DNA of 64,000 nt from Apiotrichum sp. Y4204. Taxonomy: Eukaryota > Basidiomycota > Tremellomycetes > Trichosporonales > Trichosporonaceae. Below the pieces are notes generated by a model. It was not told where the DNA came from. It did not search any database and saw only the letters and a program-made list of their open reading frames with translations. The stretch lies in the NCBI GenBank assembly GCA_025531455.1, contig JAMYHL010000007.1, positions 248,001 through 312,000 on the forward strand, given 5' to 3'. A program made the translations under genes and the position numbers. Below, one piece after another: positions 45,109-56,885 of the stretch; positions within the stretch are counted from its first letter, which is position 1, and each line of letters begins with the position of its first letter.

Positions 45109-48100
45109 ATGGGGCCGCAGAGCACGGACAAGAACAAGGACAAGCACCCGGACGAGCGCTACCCGCAGCTCAACAACGAGGCGCGTGAGTGAGCGGTGGC
45201 AAACGTGGCGGCGGGGGAAGGTGGGCAGCAGAGGCACGGCGATGGTGGCAATCAGTGGCAACATGAGATGGCGATGGAGATGGAGATGACATCGACACGG
45301 AGATGGATATCGTTTGGACACCCATCTGACAGCAGGCTACAAGCACCTCGGGCAGCTGTGGGGCCGTCTCGACCAGTTTGTCGTGAGTGCTCCAGCCGGG
45401 TTCATACCTGGCTACAGACTGTCTGGACAAGCCGCCAGAACCCGCACTCACTCCAGGGCGGCCACTTTAAAGACTACAACCTCTCAGCGCTGCACTATGC
45501 GCACCGCCTCGACGATGCCAAGCACGTCGAGATCGAGGTGTGGTCTGCGCCGGGGCTCAGCAAGCCGCCGTTCGACGAGGCCATCAAGCAGAAGTTTATC
45601 CCCGCGTACAAGGGCCAGTCGTTTGGTCCTAGTTGGGTGAGAGATGAGATTTACGAGTCTTGCAGAGACTGATTGCAGACCAACCACTGGTTTAAAGTCA
45701 CGGTGCACATTCCCAAGGACTGGGCAAAGTATGAGCGTGTGCAGCGTGAGTCTGAACAGAGCATCACGCACCAGATCTGACATCCAGTCGAGTTTGACTG
45801 CTCCGGCGAGGCCATGGTCTTCGACCCCAAGGGCAACATCTACCACGGCAGGAGCTTATACGCCGATGACACAGCTCACACCAGGCCTCACGGGCGGGTT
45901 TAGCATTGACCGCCGCGTCGAGTTTATCATCCCCGAGGAGCACCGCAAGGCCGGCGTCGGGCACTATGTCATTGAAGCCAGCTGCAACGCCATGTTTGGC
46001 CAGAACGGGGAGAATGCGCCAGACGTGAGTTGGGTTGCGAGGCATCTTTATCTGACCCCAGCCCAACCGCTACTACCGCCTGAACAGCTGCGACCTTATC
46101 GCCGTCAACCAGGATGCCTGGTGAGCTGAACAGGTCATGCCGAGCTCTAACCCCAGGCGCACAATGTGGGACCACGAGATTCTCAAGGAGGTGTATCACG
46201 AGATGCCTGGCGACTCGACGCTCCACAACCGTGCCAAGTGGACCGCCAACGAGATGATGAACGTCTTCCGCGAGGGCGAGCTCTCCTCGCTTCCCGATGT
46301 CCGCAAGACCGCTGAGCGCGTGTATGGCAAGGACTGGGAGAAGACCAGCGAGGACGAGAGCAAGGATGCCGGCAAGCAGCAGGGAACGCTCTGGGCCATC
46401 GGCCACTGGTGAGCCCATTGCATAGATCATCAAATCTAACATTAGCCACATCGACACTGCCTGGCTCTGGCCGTTCTCGGTCACACAGCAAAAGTCGGCG
46501 CGCTCGTGGTCCACCCAGCTTGACCTTATGGAGCGCTACCCCGAGCACCGCTTCAGTGCTACGCAAGCACAGCAGTTCAAGTGGACCGAGCAGCTGTATC
46601 CCAAGCTCTTTGACCGCATGAAGGCCAAGATCAAGGACGGTCAGTTCGAGTATGTCGGCTGCACGTGGGTCGAGATGGACACGAACATGCCTTCGGGAGA
46701 AGCACTCGTCCGCCAGTTCCTCTACGGCCAGCGCTACTACGAGAGCCGCTTCGGCAAGCGCTCAACGACGTTTGTGCTTCCCGACACTTTCGGCTACTCG
46801 TCCCAGCTGCCGCAGATTTCGCGTCTCTCGGGTGCTCCCAACTTCTTCACACAGAAGCTGTCGTGGAACGCCACCAACTCGTTCCCCCACTCGACCTTCA
46901 ACTGGGTCGGCCTCGACGGATCTCAGGTGCTGGCGCACATGACACCGGTGAACAACTACAACTCGCAATGCTACGTCAGCGACATCCGCCGCGCAATGAC
47001 CAACCACCGCAACCTGGAGGTCACCAACCATGCACTGTTGCTGTTCGGCAACGGCGACGGCGGTGGTGGTCCCACACCTCCGATGCTTGAGAAGCTCCGC
47101 CGTATCCGCGCAGTCGGCAAGTCGACCGAGGCAGGTGGCCAGATGCCCCTCGTCAAGATGGGCGGCAACTTCCACGACTTTTACAATGCGATCCGCGACG
47201 AGACCGACGACGGCAACAAGCTCCCCATCTGGCGTGGCGAGTTGTACCTCGAGATCCACCGCGCAACGTACACGTCCCACGGCTCGATCAAGCGCCACAA
47301 CCGCAAGTGCGAGATCCTCCTCCGCCAGGCAGAGTATGCTACCGCCATGGCGTCCATCCACCACCCGTCGTACAAGTACCCCAAGGCCAAGCTCGATGCG
47401 GCATGGGAAGACCTCCTGCTCTGCCAGTTCCACGACGTCCTTCCCGGATCCTCCATCCACATGGTGTACGACGACGCCGAGGAAAAGTATGCCAAGATTC
47501 ACAAGACCATTGGCAAGGTCATCCGCGACGCGTGGGACGTCATACACAAGGACACCGCGGCGCTTGCGCCTAACGCGACTGTCATTGGCAAGCCGTCTAT
47601 TGTGGCTATCAACACTCTTCCGGGCTACGCCCGCCACGAAGTCATCAAGGTGCCGCTCTCAGAGCACCCTTCGGTGCGCACCCACTCCGCCCAGGTGTCC
47701 AGCGACGGCAAGCACGGATACATCCTCCTCGAGGCTGGCGACGAGGCACTTGCAGTCTCCAAGGGCCTGTACGCCGACACTGGTCGCGTGTCTGCCACCC
47801 AGACCGGCCCGTCTACCTTCGAGCTCGCCAACCAGTGGATCAAGCTCAAGATCAAGGACGGCCGCATCACGAGCATCTACGACGTTGAGCTCGACAAGGA
47901 GGTTATTCCCAAGGGCCAGACTGGTGGTCTTGTCATTATGGAGGACCACCCCAACTATTGGGATGCCTGGGATGTGGACTACTTCCATCTCGAGAAGCAG
48001 ACGCATCTCAAGTTTGACTCTGTGCGCGTCAAGGAGAATGGTCCGCTGCGTGGCAGTCTCCTCGCCAGCCTCAAGATCAACAAGAGCCACATCGAGTTTG

Positions 48101-48991
48101 AGATCTCGCTCGACGCCATCAAGGCGTCGCTTGCGCCCAACTCGCGCAGCATGATCCGCTTCGACGCGCGCGCCGACTGGTGGGAGAAGCACAAGTTCCT
48201 CAAATTTGAGCTTCCGATGGACATCCACAGTGACACGGCGACCTACGACACGCAGTTTGGCACGCTCCAGCGCCCGACGCACCGTAACACGAGCTGGGAC
48301 GCTGCCAAGTTTGAGGTCTGTGCGCACAAGTTTGCAGACCTGTCCGAGTACGGCTACGGTGTGGCGATCATCAACGACTGCAAGTACGGCTATGCGACCG
48401 AGGGCAACGTCATGCGCCTGTCGCTCCTCCGTGGGCCGACGATGCCGGACGACATGTGCGACGAGGGCAAGCACCAGTTCTCGTTTGCCATTCTCCCGCA
48501 CGAGGGCACGTTCAGCGAGAGCGACGTCAGCCAGGTCGCGTACGCTTTCAACTCGCCGATGCACCATCTCCGCCTCGCCTCTGCGGCCGCCTCGCCACCG
48601 CCCACGCACTTCTCGGTGCACGGCGCGCGCAACGTCGTCCTCGAGACGATCAAGCGCGGCGAGGACGACGTGCACTCGTCTGCAAAGGACAGGACGCTCA
48701 TCCTCCGCCTGTTTGAGCAGTACGGCGGCCACGCGCGCGCCAAGCTGAGAATGTGAGTGGAAAGTATGTTAAAATTTGTGCTGACGGCGAAGAGCGGGCC
48801 TCGCAGTCACCAAGGCGGAGATTGTGAATCTCCTCGAAGACCATATTGCCGACGTGCCGATGGGCTCGACGGACGCTGGCGACGCCGAGCTCGACCTCTC
48901 GTTCCGCGGGTACGAGATCAAGAGCGTGCGCCTCACGCTCGACGCCAAGGCCGTCCGCCGTGAGGGCAGCGACGGCTGGATCAAGCTCTAG
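45109..48991 (+). CDS. AMS1: Vacuolar alpha-mannosidase AMS1 (GH38)
   Basis: Ten exons: 45109-45184, 45336-45382, 45457-45636, 45679-45745, 45788-45847, 45885-46024, 46062-46120, 46157-46408, 46446-48752 and 48793-48991; 1,128 aa (yeast 1,083). GH38 residues: zinc ligands in GHCHIDTAWLWP (His295, Asp297), nucleophile Asp407 in LPDTFGYS, and His623 in CQFHDVLPGS. The enzyme trims alpha-mannose from free glycans and glycoproteins in the vacuole. There is no signal peptide, as expected for a protein that in yeast reaches the vacuole by the cytoplasm-to-vacuole route. Intron 5 (45848-45884) has a GC donor; without it the frame ends within 25 codons. Exons 1-8 are small and crowd the first quarter of the gene. 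Confidence 0.95.
45848..45884 (+). other. GC-AG intron 5 of AMS1
   Basis: A 37-nt intron with donor GCAGGA and acceptor CACCAG. Removal gives NIYHGLTGGFSIDRRVEF, the conserved family sequence. No GT is available nearby. Confidence 0.85.
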
Positions 48992-50004
48992 TCTCTGCAG
49001 AGAACAGAGAACGCCAGCCAGTCGTGCCCCCGGACGGCGCTGCCACAGCGCCGCGTGCCAAACCGCAAACCTCTGACGGTCAGTCCGCACGCCATGTACA
49101 CCCCCCCCCCTGCTGGCAGCCGTATTGTATCGTTGTGAACTATCTGAAACAATCCAAGTGAAATCTGGAAGAAACTTTTGTTATGAATCTAAACAACCAT
49201 GTCTGTTGAGTCGCGATCGGGGGCAACGAGCGCGTCGTATCGTGCCGTCCCTCGATCGTCTTGGAAGTCTTGGGTGGGTGGGTACTGGGGAGTGGCCTCG
49301 ATAGATGATGCGCTCCGAGCACAGTGCCCCGTCGTTCATATGTCACAAGGCCACAAACTAGGCCATGGACCACCAGACCACAAATCCCACACACCACATC
49401 CCATCATGTCGTCACATCGGGCCGACATCGTCTTGCACGTTGCACCAGGTGCGAAAATAACCTCAAAAGGTGCTAAATAACCTCGAACAATACTTTCGCC
49501 CCCTCGTGCATCACCGTCGGACATGTGACCTTGAATGCCTGCCTTGGCTGACATATGCTGACATGAAGCAGTGCGCCAAGGTGAGTCCAAGGAGCGGTCT
49601 GCCGGCATTGTTGCGTCATGGGCGTGATTGCGCCGAGTCGCGCATCGTGATGGGAGAGTACGACTTGAATGCTTAGCTGGTCTATCATGCCGAGCTCCTC
49701 CATTATAGCTGTTTTGGGTCCTGGTTGAGTCCTGGTTAGAACATGGTCGTCCCCGGAGATGTATGTTGCCCGACTACTACTGTCGTCAACAGATCAACAG
49801 AGACCACAGGCACGCCACCAGCGTTCGGTCAGATGATGCCTGAGCCAGTTAGCTCTCGCTGTAGCTCGTCCATTCCGCTCCACTCCACCCTATGCTGTGT
49901 TCTTATCTGCGCAACCGTCAGGAGACTAGAGAGTGGGAAAGCTGTATAAACGCGCGCCATCGAGTGGCGAGACAAACCACTCCCCCCACATTCTCTTATC
50001 CACC
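48992..50004. other. Intergenic
   Basis: About 1 kb from the AMS1 stop to the next ATG. It has a C10 run at 49101-49110 and a TATA box near its end. No gene seen. Confidence 0.5.
49945..49950 (+). promoter_or_regulatory. TATA box of the sequon-rich protein gene
   Basis: TATAAA about 55 bp before the ATG, which leaves room only for a short leader and argues against a hidden upstream exon. Confidence 0.6.
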
Positions 50005-50532
50005 ATGGCCAACGACTTCAAAAACGACTTCAATACGAGTTACACAAACATAACTGTCAACTGGCAGCCGACGCCGCCCGACCTCCCGAAGGTGTACAAC
50101 GAGTCGGACGTATGGTACGACAACTGCACGCACCAAGGGAAACCCGGCCCCCAGGGCGCGAACCTCACAAACTGGGTGCCGATTCCCCGTTGGCCCTATC
50201 CCATCGCGGACAACGACAGCGTGTGCACGATCGCCAACTCGTCATACGTCTATCCGTGCTGCCAATCCCTCGAAGGCGAGACGCGCTTCGACTGCCGATC
50301 CATTATCTGCCGCCTCTCGGTCGATGGAAATGAGAACACAACCTTTGAACGTTGGTCAGAGTGTACCGTGCAACTTGCCAGCCAGCTCAAAGACCCGACC
50401 CCGCTCATGGACTGCCAGCCTGGCAGGCTGCTCAACGAAAACCGCGAGAAGAACAGCCGCGCGCCCAGCCGCACAACTGTTCTCCCCCTTGCCGTCGTCG
50501 TGCTGCTCGCGGCTCTAGCGGCGGCGGCGTAG
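50005..50532 (+). CDS. Sequon-rich, cysteine-containing protein with C-terminal hydrophobic tail
   Basis: Intronless, 175 aa, not recognised. It has seven N-glycosylation sequons (NTS, NIT, NES, NCT, NLT, NSS, NTT) and eight cysteines including a CC pair, all pointing to an extracytoplasmic fold. The C-terminus is a hydrophobic run of about 18 residues (VLPLAVVVLLAALAAAA) that ends the protein, like a GPI-attachment signal or tail anchor. The N-terminus (MANDFKNDFNTSYTN) has no signal peptide, which is inconsistent with normal secretion. A TATA box just upstream makes an additional 5' exon unlikely. Codon use is that of a true gene. Either this is a tail-anchored protein, or entry is by an unusual route, or the gene has lost its signal-peptide exon. 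Confidence 0.72.
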   Translation: MANDFKNDFNTSYTNITVNWQPTPPDLPKVYNESDVWYDNCTHQGKPGPQGANLTNWVPIPRWPYPIADNDSVCTIANSSYVYPCCQSLEGETRFDCRSIICRLSVDGNENTTFERWSECTVQLASQLKDPTPLMDCQPGRLLNENREKNSRAPSRTTVLPLAVVVLLAALAAAA

Positions 50533-51429
50533 TCGACCGTCGACCGTGATATGTGGGTGCACCGTCGCATGGCATCGCGTGGATGCTCCCGCGCTCCCGA
50601 TATTTCGAAAAGCATGTGTACCATGTGCTTGTGGTATTGTAATCTTCCATCTTCCAATCTTGCACCTTGTACTGCACCTCTATCACTCTGCATCTATTGT
50701 AGCTCGCTAGCTTGCTGGTTGTTCCACCCGTGGCCCATGCAATGTTCCCCGGGATGCCGAATACCGACCCGGTGACTATCCGCGGGCCAGGCACTCATAC
50801 ACTCCGCGGAAAATTTCCGTCCCCAAGCAGAATCGACCATCCTCACAGAGCTCATACCAGTATACCAGTAGTACTGTATGTATGTAGATCAGACCGGAAG
50901 ACCAGTCGGAACGCGGAATGTCAGCTGTTAAGCATGTACAGAGATGGGGGTTACGCGGGCTACGGCCGAGTGCATGCGCTCAGCGGCGCCAACGGCGCTC
51001 CGGCCTGGCCGTCGCGTCAGGAAATGCGGCAAGTTGCAGTCAAGCCGGATCGCGGACCGCGGTCCGTCACCCGGTCCCACGCTCTAGTTTACGCGGGGGT
51101 GATGACACTTGCCGCACAGGATATTGCCCGTGTTCCCGGAATATCCATGTTGCTGCGGTTGGAGCGTAAGGGCCCACTATCTCCCCTAGCCGTTATGGTC
51201 GTCTGCCGAATCAGAGAAAAATTACAGCTTTCGTGTCAACAGGTGTCGGACATGTCCGAAGAGACACGGCCTTTGATGCGGAGACGAATACGGAGACGGG
51301 GGTGATGCGATGGCAAAGCAACGAGAGTATGGCTTGGGTAGTGGTCGTTGTAGCTCCAGTTCAGAAGTGAAAGTGAAGTTGTATCGTTACTTATACCCAC
51401 TCCGACGCGCGCGCTCACGAACGCAAACC
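50533..51429. other. Intergenic, MFS transporter promoter
   Basis: 897 bp. The transporter frame is open for 40 codons before its ATG, but there is no better start. No gene seen. Confidence 0.5.
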
Positions 51430-53709
51430 ATGTCTGAACCAATACGACCCCCCGCGCGAGGATCCAGCTCGAGCTCTGGCACGACGCTCATGTCTGCGCG
51501 AGATACGATCGAGAAGGGCAAGGGCGTCGAGTCGTCGCCTCCATCTGATTCAGCCCCATCCCCCTCTCCCTCCGCCACTGGCTCTCCATCTCCCGAAACC
51601 GACGTCGCGCCCAGCACCAAGGATGTCGAGGGCCAGCGCGAGCCGGATATCTACGACCGCTTCTCGCCAAGTCGGAAGAGCATGATCGTCGCGATCGTGT
51701 CGTATGCCGCGTTCATTGGGCGTGAGTTGAGCTACGGGCGGAGTGATCGGCCTGAGATATGATATCTAATCTACACCTAACGATTGCCACTGACACGCAG
51801 CAATCGCCTCGTCCGCGTTCCTCCCGTCTATCAAGGTCATGGCGGACGAGATGCACACGACCCCGAGCATGATCTCCTACACGGTGGCCATTTTCGTTGT
51901 TTCTATCGGTGTTGCTCCGCTTGTGTGGTCGCCCCTGTCTGGGTTTTACGGCCGCAAACCGGTCTATCTCATGAGCATGCCTATCATGGTGGGTAGAAAC
52001 AGTCTCCAAACCTCAACATTAACCTCCAGACGGTGGCGTCCGTCGGCGTCGCGCAGTCCCACTCGGTCGGGGCGATTATCGGCACGCGAATTCTGCAGGG
52101 CATCGGCTCCTCGGCGGTGCTGAGTGTCGGCGCGGGCACGGTGGGCGACATCTATCGCCCGACGGAGCGTGCAAACGCAATGGCATGGTTCTATTCCGGC
52201 GTGCTCCTCGGCCCTGCGCTCTCGCCCGTCCTCGCAGGCGTGTTCACAGAGTACACGGCCATCACATGGCGCGCGACGCAGTACTTTCTCTGCGCGGCGT
52301 CCGCCCTCTCCGTGCTGCTGATCGTCTTCTTCCTCCCCGAGACCTCGCATCCCGTGCTGCCGCACGAGCAGGCCAAGCGCGAGCGCGGCAAAAAGTTTGT
52401 CCTCTACATCTTCAACCCCCTCACCTCCCTCGGCCTCATGCAGTACGCCAACATTGTTGTCACGACCGTCGCGTCCAGCTGCATCATGCTCCAGACATAC
52501 GCCGTCATGGTCCCCCTTACCGTCATCTTCCAGGACCGCTACAACATCACAAACGTCGCCATCGCCGGCTGCGTCTATCTCTCCGTTGGCGTCGGTACCT
52601 TGATTGGATCGCGAATCGGTGGACGTAAGTGTTTATATCAGAGTCGCATTGTCGCATACTTTGTTACCTTTCCGCTCACACCGCAGCACTCGCCGACCGC
52701 ACCGTCCGGAAATATATCGAGAAGCGCGGTTACCGCCGTCCAGAGGACAGGTTGCACGCCGCGCTGTGGGGCGGAGGCCTCATCTCGCCCGCCTCTTGTC
52801 TCGTGTACGGCTGGCTCCTCTGGTCCAACAAGGGCGGCATGGCGCCGCCCCTCGTCATGCTCGTCATCAATGGCATCGGCATGCAGCTCGCCCTTACCCC
52901 TGTGAACACATAGTAAGTCAACCGGCAGGGACGTAGCACTCCCATCTGACATCAGCCTCGTCGACTCGGCACAGAAACGCTCTGCGGAGGCTATTGCCGT
53001 CAACAACTTCTGGCGCTACATGTTTGCCGCGGCCGCATCCGCCTTTGTCCTCCCGATGGTCAACGCCATTGGCACGGGGTGGACTATGACTTTTGCGGCG
53101 GGCATGGGCTGGCTCGGTTTCGTGTGTATTGTCGTGACGATGAAGTTTGGCGAGCGGTGGCGCGACGCCGCGCGCGAGCGCATTGCCCGCCGACACGCGA
53201 GCAGCGAGACGCTCGACGAGGGCGACGCAGATGCGGCACGCCCCGAGGAGAAGACGACAGAGGTGGAGACCAAGGCCGAGGTCGAGGTCGAGGAGAAGCC
53301 GCGTGTCGTTCGCCCAGGCTCGCCGATCGGCGTGGGCATCGCGGCGCGCGACGACGACGCCGTGTTCCTCGACGACGGGCTCGATGACGAGGTGGTGGAA
53401 GAGCCGGTGCGCAAGGAGAAGAAGGGCTTCAGCCTCGGCGACAAGCTCCGGCACCTTACGCATTCGCGGCGCGGCAGCGTCTCGTCGGACCACGATCACG
53501 GCGAGGCGGAGCACGGCGAGCCGACACAACTCGTGCAGATGGCGCGCCGCCCGCGCGCCGGGACGCGCATCCACCGCGGCTCGACGTCCCACCCCGGAGA
53601 CCTCGCCCGCGAGCGCTCCCGGCGCGGCAGCACCGCGACGCTCCCTTCCGTGGGCGACGTGCTTCAGCGCACCGTCTCGCTGTCCGGCGCGAGTGTCCAC
53701 GGTGGTTGA
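51430..53709 (+). CDS. MFS transporter, DHA1 (drug:H+ antiporter-1) family
   Basis: Five exons: 51430-51721, 51801-51988, 52030-52624, 52687-52912 and 52956-53709; 684 aa. A Ser/Pro-rich cytoplasmic N-terminus (1-80) is followed by about twelve membrane segments. MFS motif A is PLSGFYGRKPVYL after TM2 and motif B GTRILQGIGSSAV is in TM4. GPALSPVLAG in TM5 matches the DHA1 motif C region. Relatives such as Qdr/Aqr-type proteins export drugs, weak acids or polyamines with proton exchange at the plasma membrane; the substrate here cannot be told. An unusually long charged cytoplasmic C-terminus (about 190 residues, with ETKAEVEVEEKPRV and Ser/Arg-rich repeats such as RRGSVSS and RRGSTAT) looks like a phosphorylation target. 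Confidence 0.9.
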
Positions 53710-54441
53710 TTGGATGTCATCTAGAGAGATATTGTATAGAGATCATTTTGTATGCATTAGCACAACCATGACTGGCTCATCCACCGCTTTGACCCACTCC
53801 GAGGCTTCCCTCGTGCACGTTCTCGCTCCCACTCAGTGTCCGCATGTCCGAGCACAATTGATTATATGATGAGGTACAAGACAAAGGGGGAACCCAGGCG
53901 GCCGTGCGTGGTGGTGTTCTGGTCGCATCGTTCCGTATTGATCTCCTGTTCTTGTTCTATCACTCGCCACTGGACGCCGGCTCCGGCGCGGCCGACAGCC
54001 TCGAACACAGATCGGTATCGCTCGAACAGCCGTTGGCGTCGCATTATCCACGCAAAATCGGCGCCCATTAGCGCGATTATTGCGCACCATCCACAAACAA
54101 CGTGCAACGCGAAACGCGTCGGAATCCAAGGATCCAAGCCAGGCGCCACTGCATATCCGCACTGCCCACAGGATGCGTATGCATGGAAGAGGACAATGCA
54201 AGGTTGACGACGGTGGCTGCAGTGGCTTGCACGACATGACCAGGAGATGTATGATCCAATGATGCTTTCAGTAGTCGTGGTGACTCGCTTTTGTCCCGGC
54301 CAGACGGGGCCCAGAACACCAACCTTGTTTCCCGAAAGCTGGGATCCACCTGAAAAAGGCGCGACTTTTTATCGCTCATCTTGCCATTGTATCACCTTAT
54401 CACCTCCCGACATCACACACCACCTCTCCGGCCACTCTACA
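53710..54441. other. Intergenic, promoter of the MMT-like gene
   Basis: 732 bp. No gene supported; frames on both strands lack coding bias. Confidence 0.5.
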
Positions 54442-56302
54442 ATGCTGCGACCGCTTCCGGGCTGCGCGCGCGCCGTCCGTCCCACATCGATTCTCCGGTC
54501 GCCGAGCGCGGCGATCGTGCGCGCGCGGTTACTCTCTTCCCGGCCTTCCCTGCAGAGCTCTAGCTCTAGCTCCAGCTTCAGCTCCAGCTGGTGCTTGCCC
54601 TCTCCGACATCGAGTCTGCGGAGTCTACGGAGTCTGCGGCTACCACTAGACTCTAGGATATGTGGGCGGTATCACTCGACGACGCCGACGCCGCCGGGGA
54701 CGCCGAGCAATCACGACCACGACCACCCGCCGGTGAAAGCGACGCCCGCGGCTGCTGGCGCGGCGAGCACGGCCAGCGCACCCCACTCCCACGCGCACGA
54801 CGGACACTCGCATGATCACGACCACAAGCACGGCATTTTCCACACACATGTGCATGATCACTCGGAGGGCGCGGAGCAGATTATGAATGCCCTCAAGACG
54901 GGACATCTGGATCGCGGGACCAAGATCACGCTGTTGGGTGAGTGGTGGCGTTGAGAGCTGCATTTAGCGCTGCCCCGATACTTAAGACGTGTCTAACACC
55001 AGGCCTTGCAAGCAATGTCGCGCTCACGATATCCAAGGGTCTCGCCGGCCTGTTCATGAACTCTGCGTCGCTGCTCGCTGAGGCGGGCCACAGTCTGTCC
55101 GATCTGCTTGGAGTACGTTTGACGATCACTTCCATTTGTTTGTCCCGTTCCGATCCACTGACAGCAGGATTTTGTCACTCTTGCGACATGGCGGATATCG
55201 CGCAAACCGCCGAGCGACATGTTCCCGTGGGGTTACTCGAAGTTTGAGACGTTTGGAACGCTTGCAGTGAGCGTGATTCTCGTCGGAGGCGCGATTGGCA
55301 TCGGCCTGCACTCGTACCATCTCCTTCTGCAGACGCTGCTCCCCTACCTCGAGAGCCTTCCCGCAGATCACATACTCGCCGGACTCGCCAACTGGCTCCC
55401 GAGCTCCGTGCCCTCGCCACTACTCGAGTTTTTCCACGCCCACGGCGTCGATCACGCCCATGGCCACGACCACAGCCACGGCATCGAGGGCGTCGACCCC
55501 CTCGCTGTCGGCGCACACGGTCACGAGCACAACACAGTCCTCAACCCCCATGCCGCGTGGTTTGCCCTCGCTAGTGTCCTCGTCAAGGAGTGGCTGTACC
55601 AGCTCACCAACAAGGTTGCCAAGGAGGAGAACTCGCCAGTGCTCAAGGCGAATGCTCTTCAGTGAGTGATGCTGCCATGCAGGTATCAAGTGATCTCTCT
55701 CACCTGCCGCATTCCTATCTCTACAGCTGCTGACAACAGCCATCGCGCGGACGCGCTCACCTCGCTCGTGGCGCTTGGCTCCATCATGGGCTCATCCCTG
55801 GGTGGCGTCGCATGGCTTGACCCCGTGGGCGGCCTGGCCGTCTCCTTCTTCATCCTCCAGCAGGGTCTTGCCCTCACAAAGCAGGCGGGTATGGAGCTCC
55901 TCGACGTCGGCATCGACGCCAGCACGCAGAAGTCGATCGAGAACGTCGTTAACGGACTTGTCGACAGCAAAACCCTCCTCGGCTGCCGCAATGTCCGTGG
56001 CGTCAAGTCTGGTGGTGAGTGCTATGTCTTGCTTCAGCACTGTTTCATCTAACATCCCAGGCCAGATCCAGCTTGACCTCACCATCGTCGTCCCCGCGAC
56101 CATGACGGTCCGCGAGTCGCACGCCGTCGAGATCCGCGTCCGCGATGCGATCATGGGCGCGCGCCACGACGCCCGCGAGGTCAAGGTCCACGTACACGGC
56201 TATGGCGGCAAGGTGCCGTACGACCCGGCCATGGCACTCATCGAGACCACTGCTGCCAGCTCGAATGGCGTCAACAGCGACTTTACCCGCGAGAACTGCT
56301 AG
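54442..56302 (+). CDS. Cation diffusion facilitator, mitochondrial iron transporter MMT1/MMT2-like
   Basis: Five exons: 54442-54937, 55003-55112, 55168-55661, 55740-56014 and 56061-56302; 538 aa. The first 75 residues are Arg/Ser-rich with few acids, a mitochondrial presequence. A histidine-rich stretch (about 115-145) precedes the cation-efflux domain. Metal-site pairs are visible in AGHSLSDLLGDF and HHRADALTS, both HxxxD-type as in CDF transporters. A second His-rich loop (DHAHGHDHSHG, near 55445-55490) lies between membrane segments, and a CDF C-terminal domain closes the protein. Yeast Mmt1/2 move iron across the mitochondrial inner membrane; zinc or manganese cannot be excluded from sequence. 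Confidence 0.88.
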
Positions 56303-56885
56303 GCGCATGGAATCTGCCGCTAGCGACAGCATTCTCGATCGGGCCACGACATGTGCCCTCCTGCACGTACAAATACCTAGACGTTATATGACCAAAAGCG
56401 CGTGCACACCCCGCTGGGCAGGCCACGGCCGAACGGGAAGTTCTGAGCACAAGCAACATCGCTCCTGCTCCAGCGTCACCCCAGCACCATCCGGCCACCC
56501 CACCTACTCCACATTTGTACATCTGCTAGCGTACGTTTTGTATCACGCATTTGCACCACCATTCAGGCATGCATCATCATGTGCATCACTCAGATGTCGT
56601 CCGCTGGGGAGACGAGGTCTCAATAGCTGCATAGATAGTGCATGCAGATGCAGTTTCGCACATGTCTCGGCTCGATGTCCCAGATTACAGGCTTCAGCCT
56701 GAACGCCAAGTCCGGTCCGGCAACATTTTGCCGGCGGACGCCGATGACCGAGATGGCCGAGAACCGAGAACAGCGACTGCGATTCCGTCGAATGTTGCTG
56801 ACTTGCAGTTGACTTTGTCTTTCTCCATCTCTCACATCTCCTTCTATCGGCACGGTCCTTCTCCCGACCACCACACTCCTTAATC
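56303..56885. other. Intergenic
   Basis: 583 bp between the MMT-like and DUF829 genes, both on the plus strand. Nothing supported. Confidence 0.5.
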
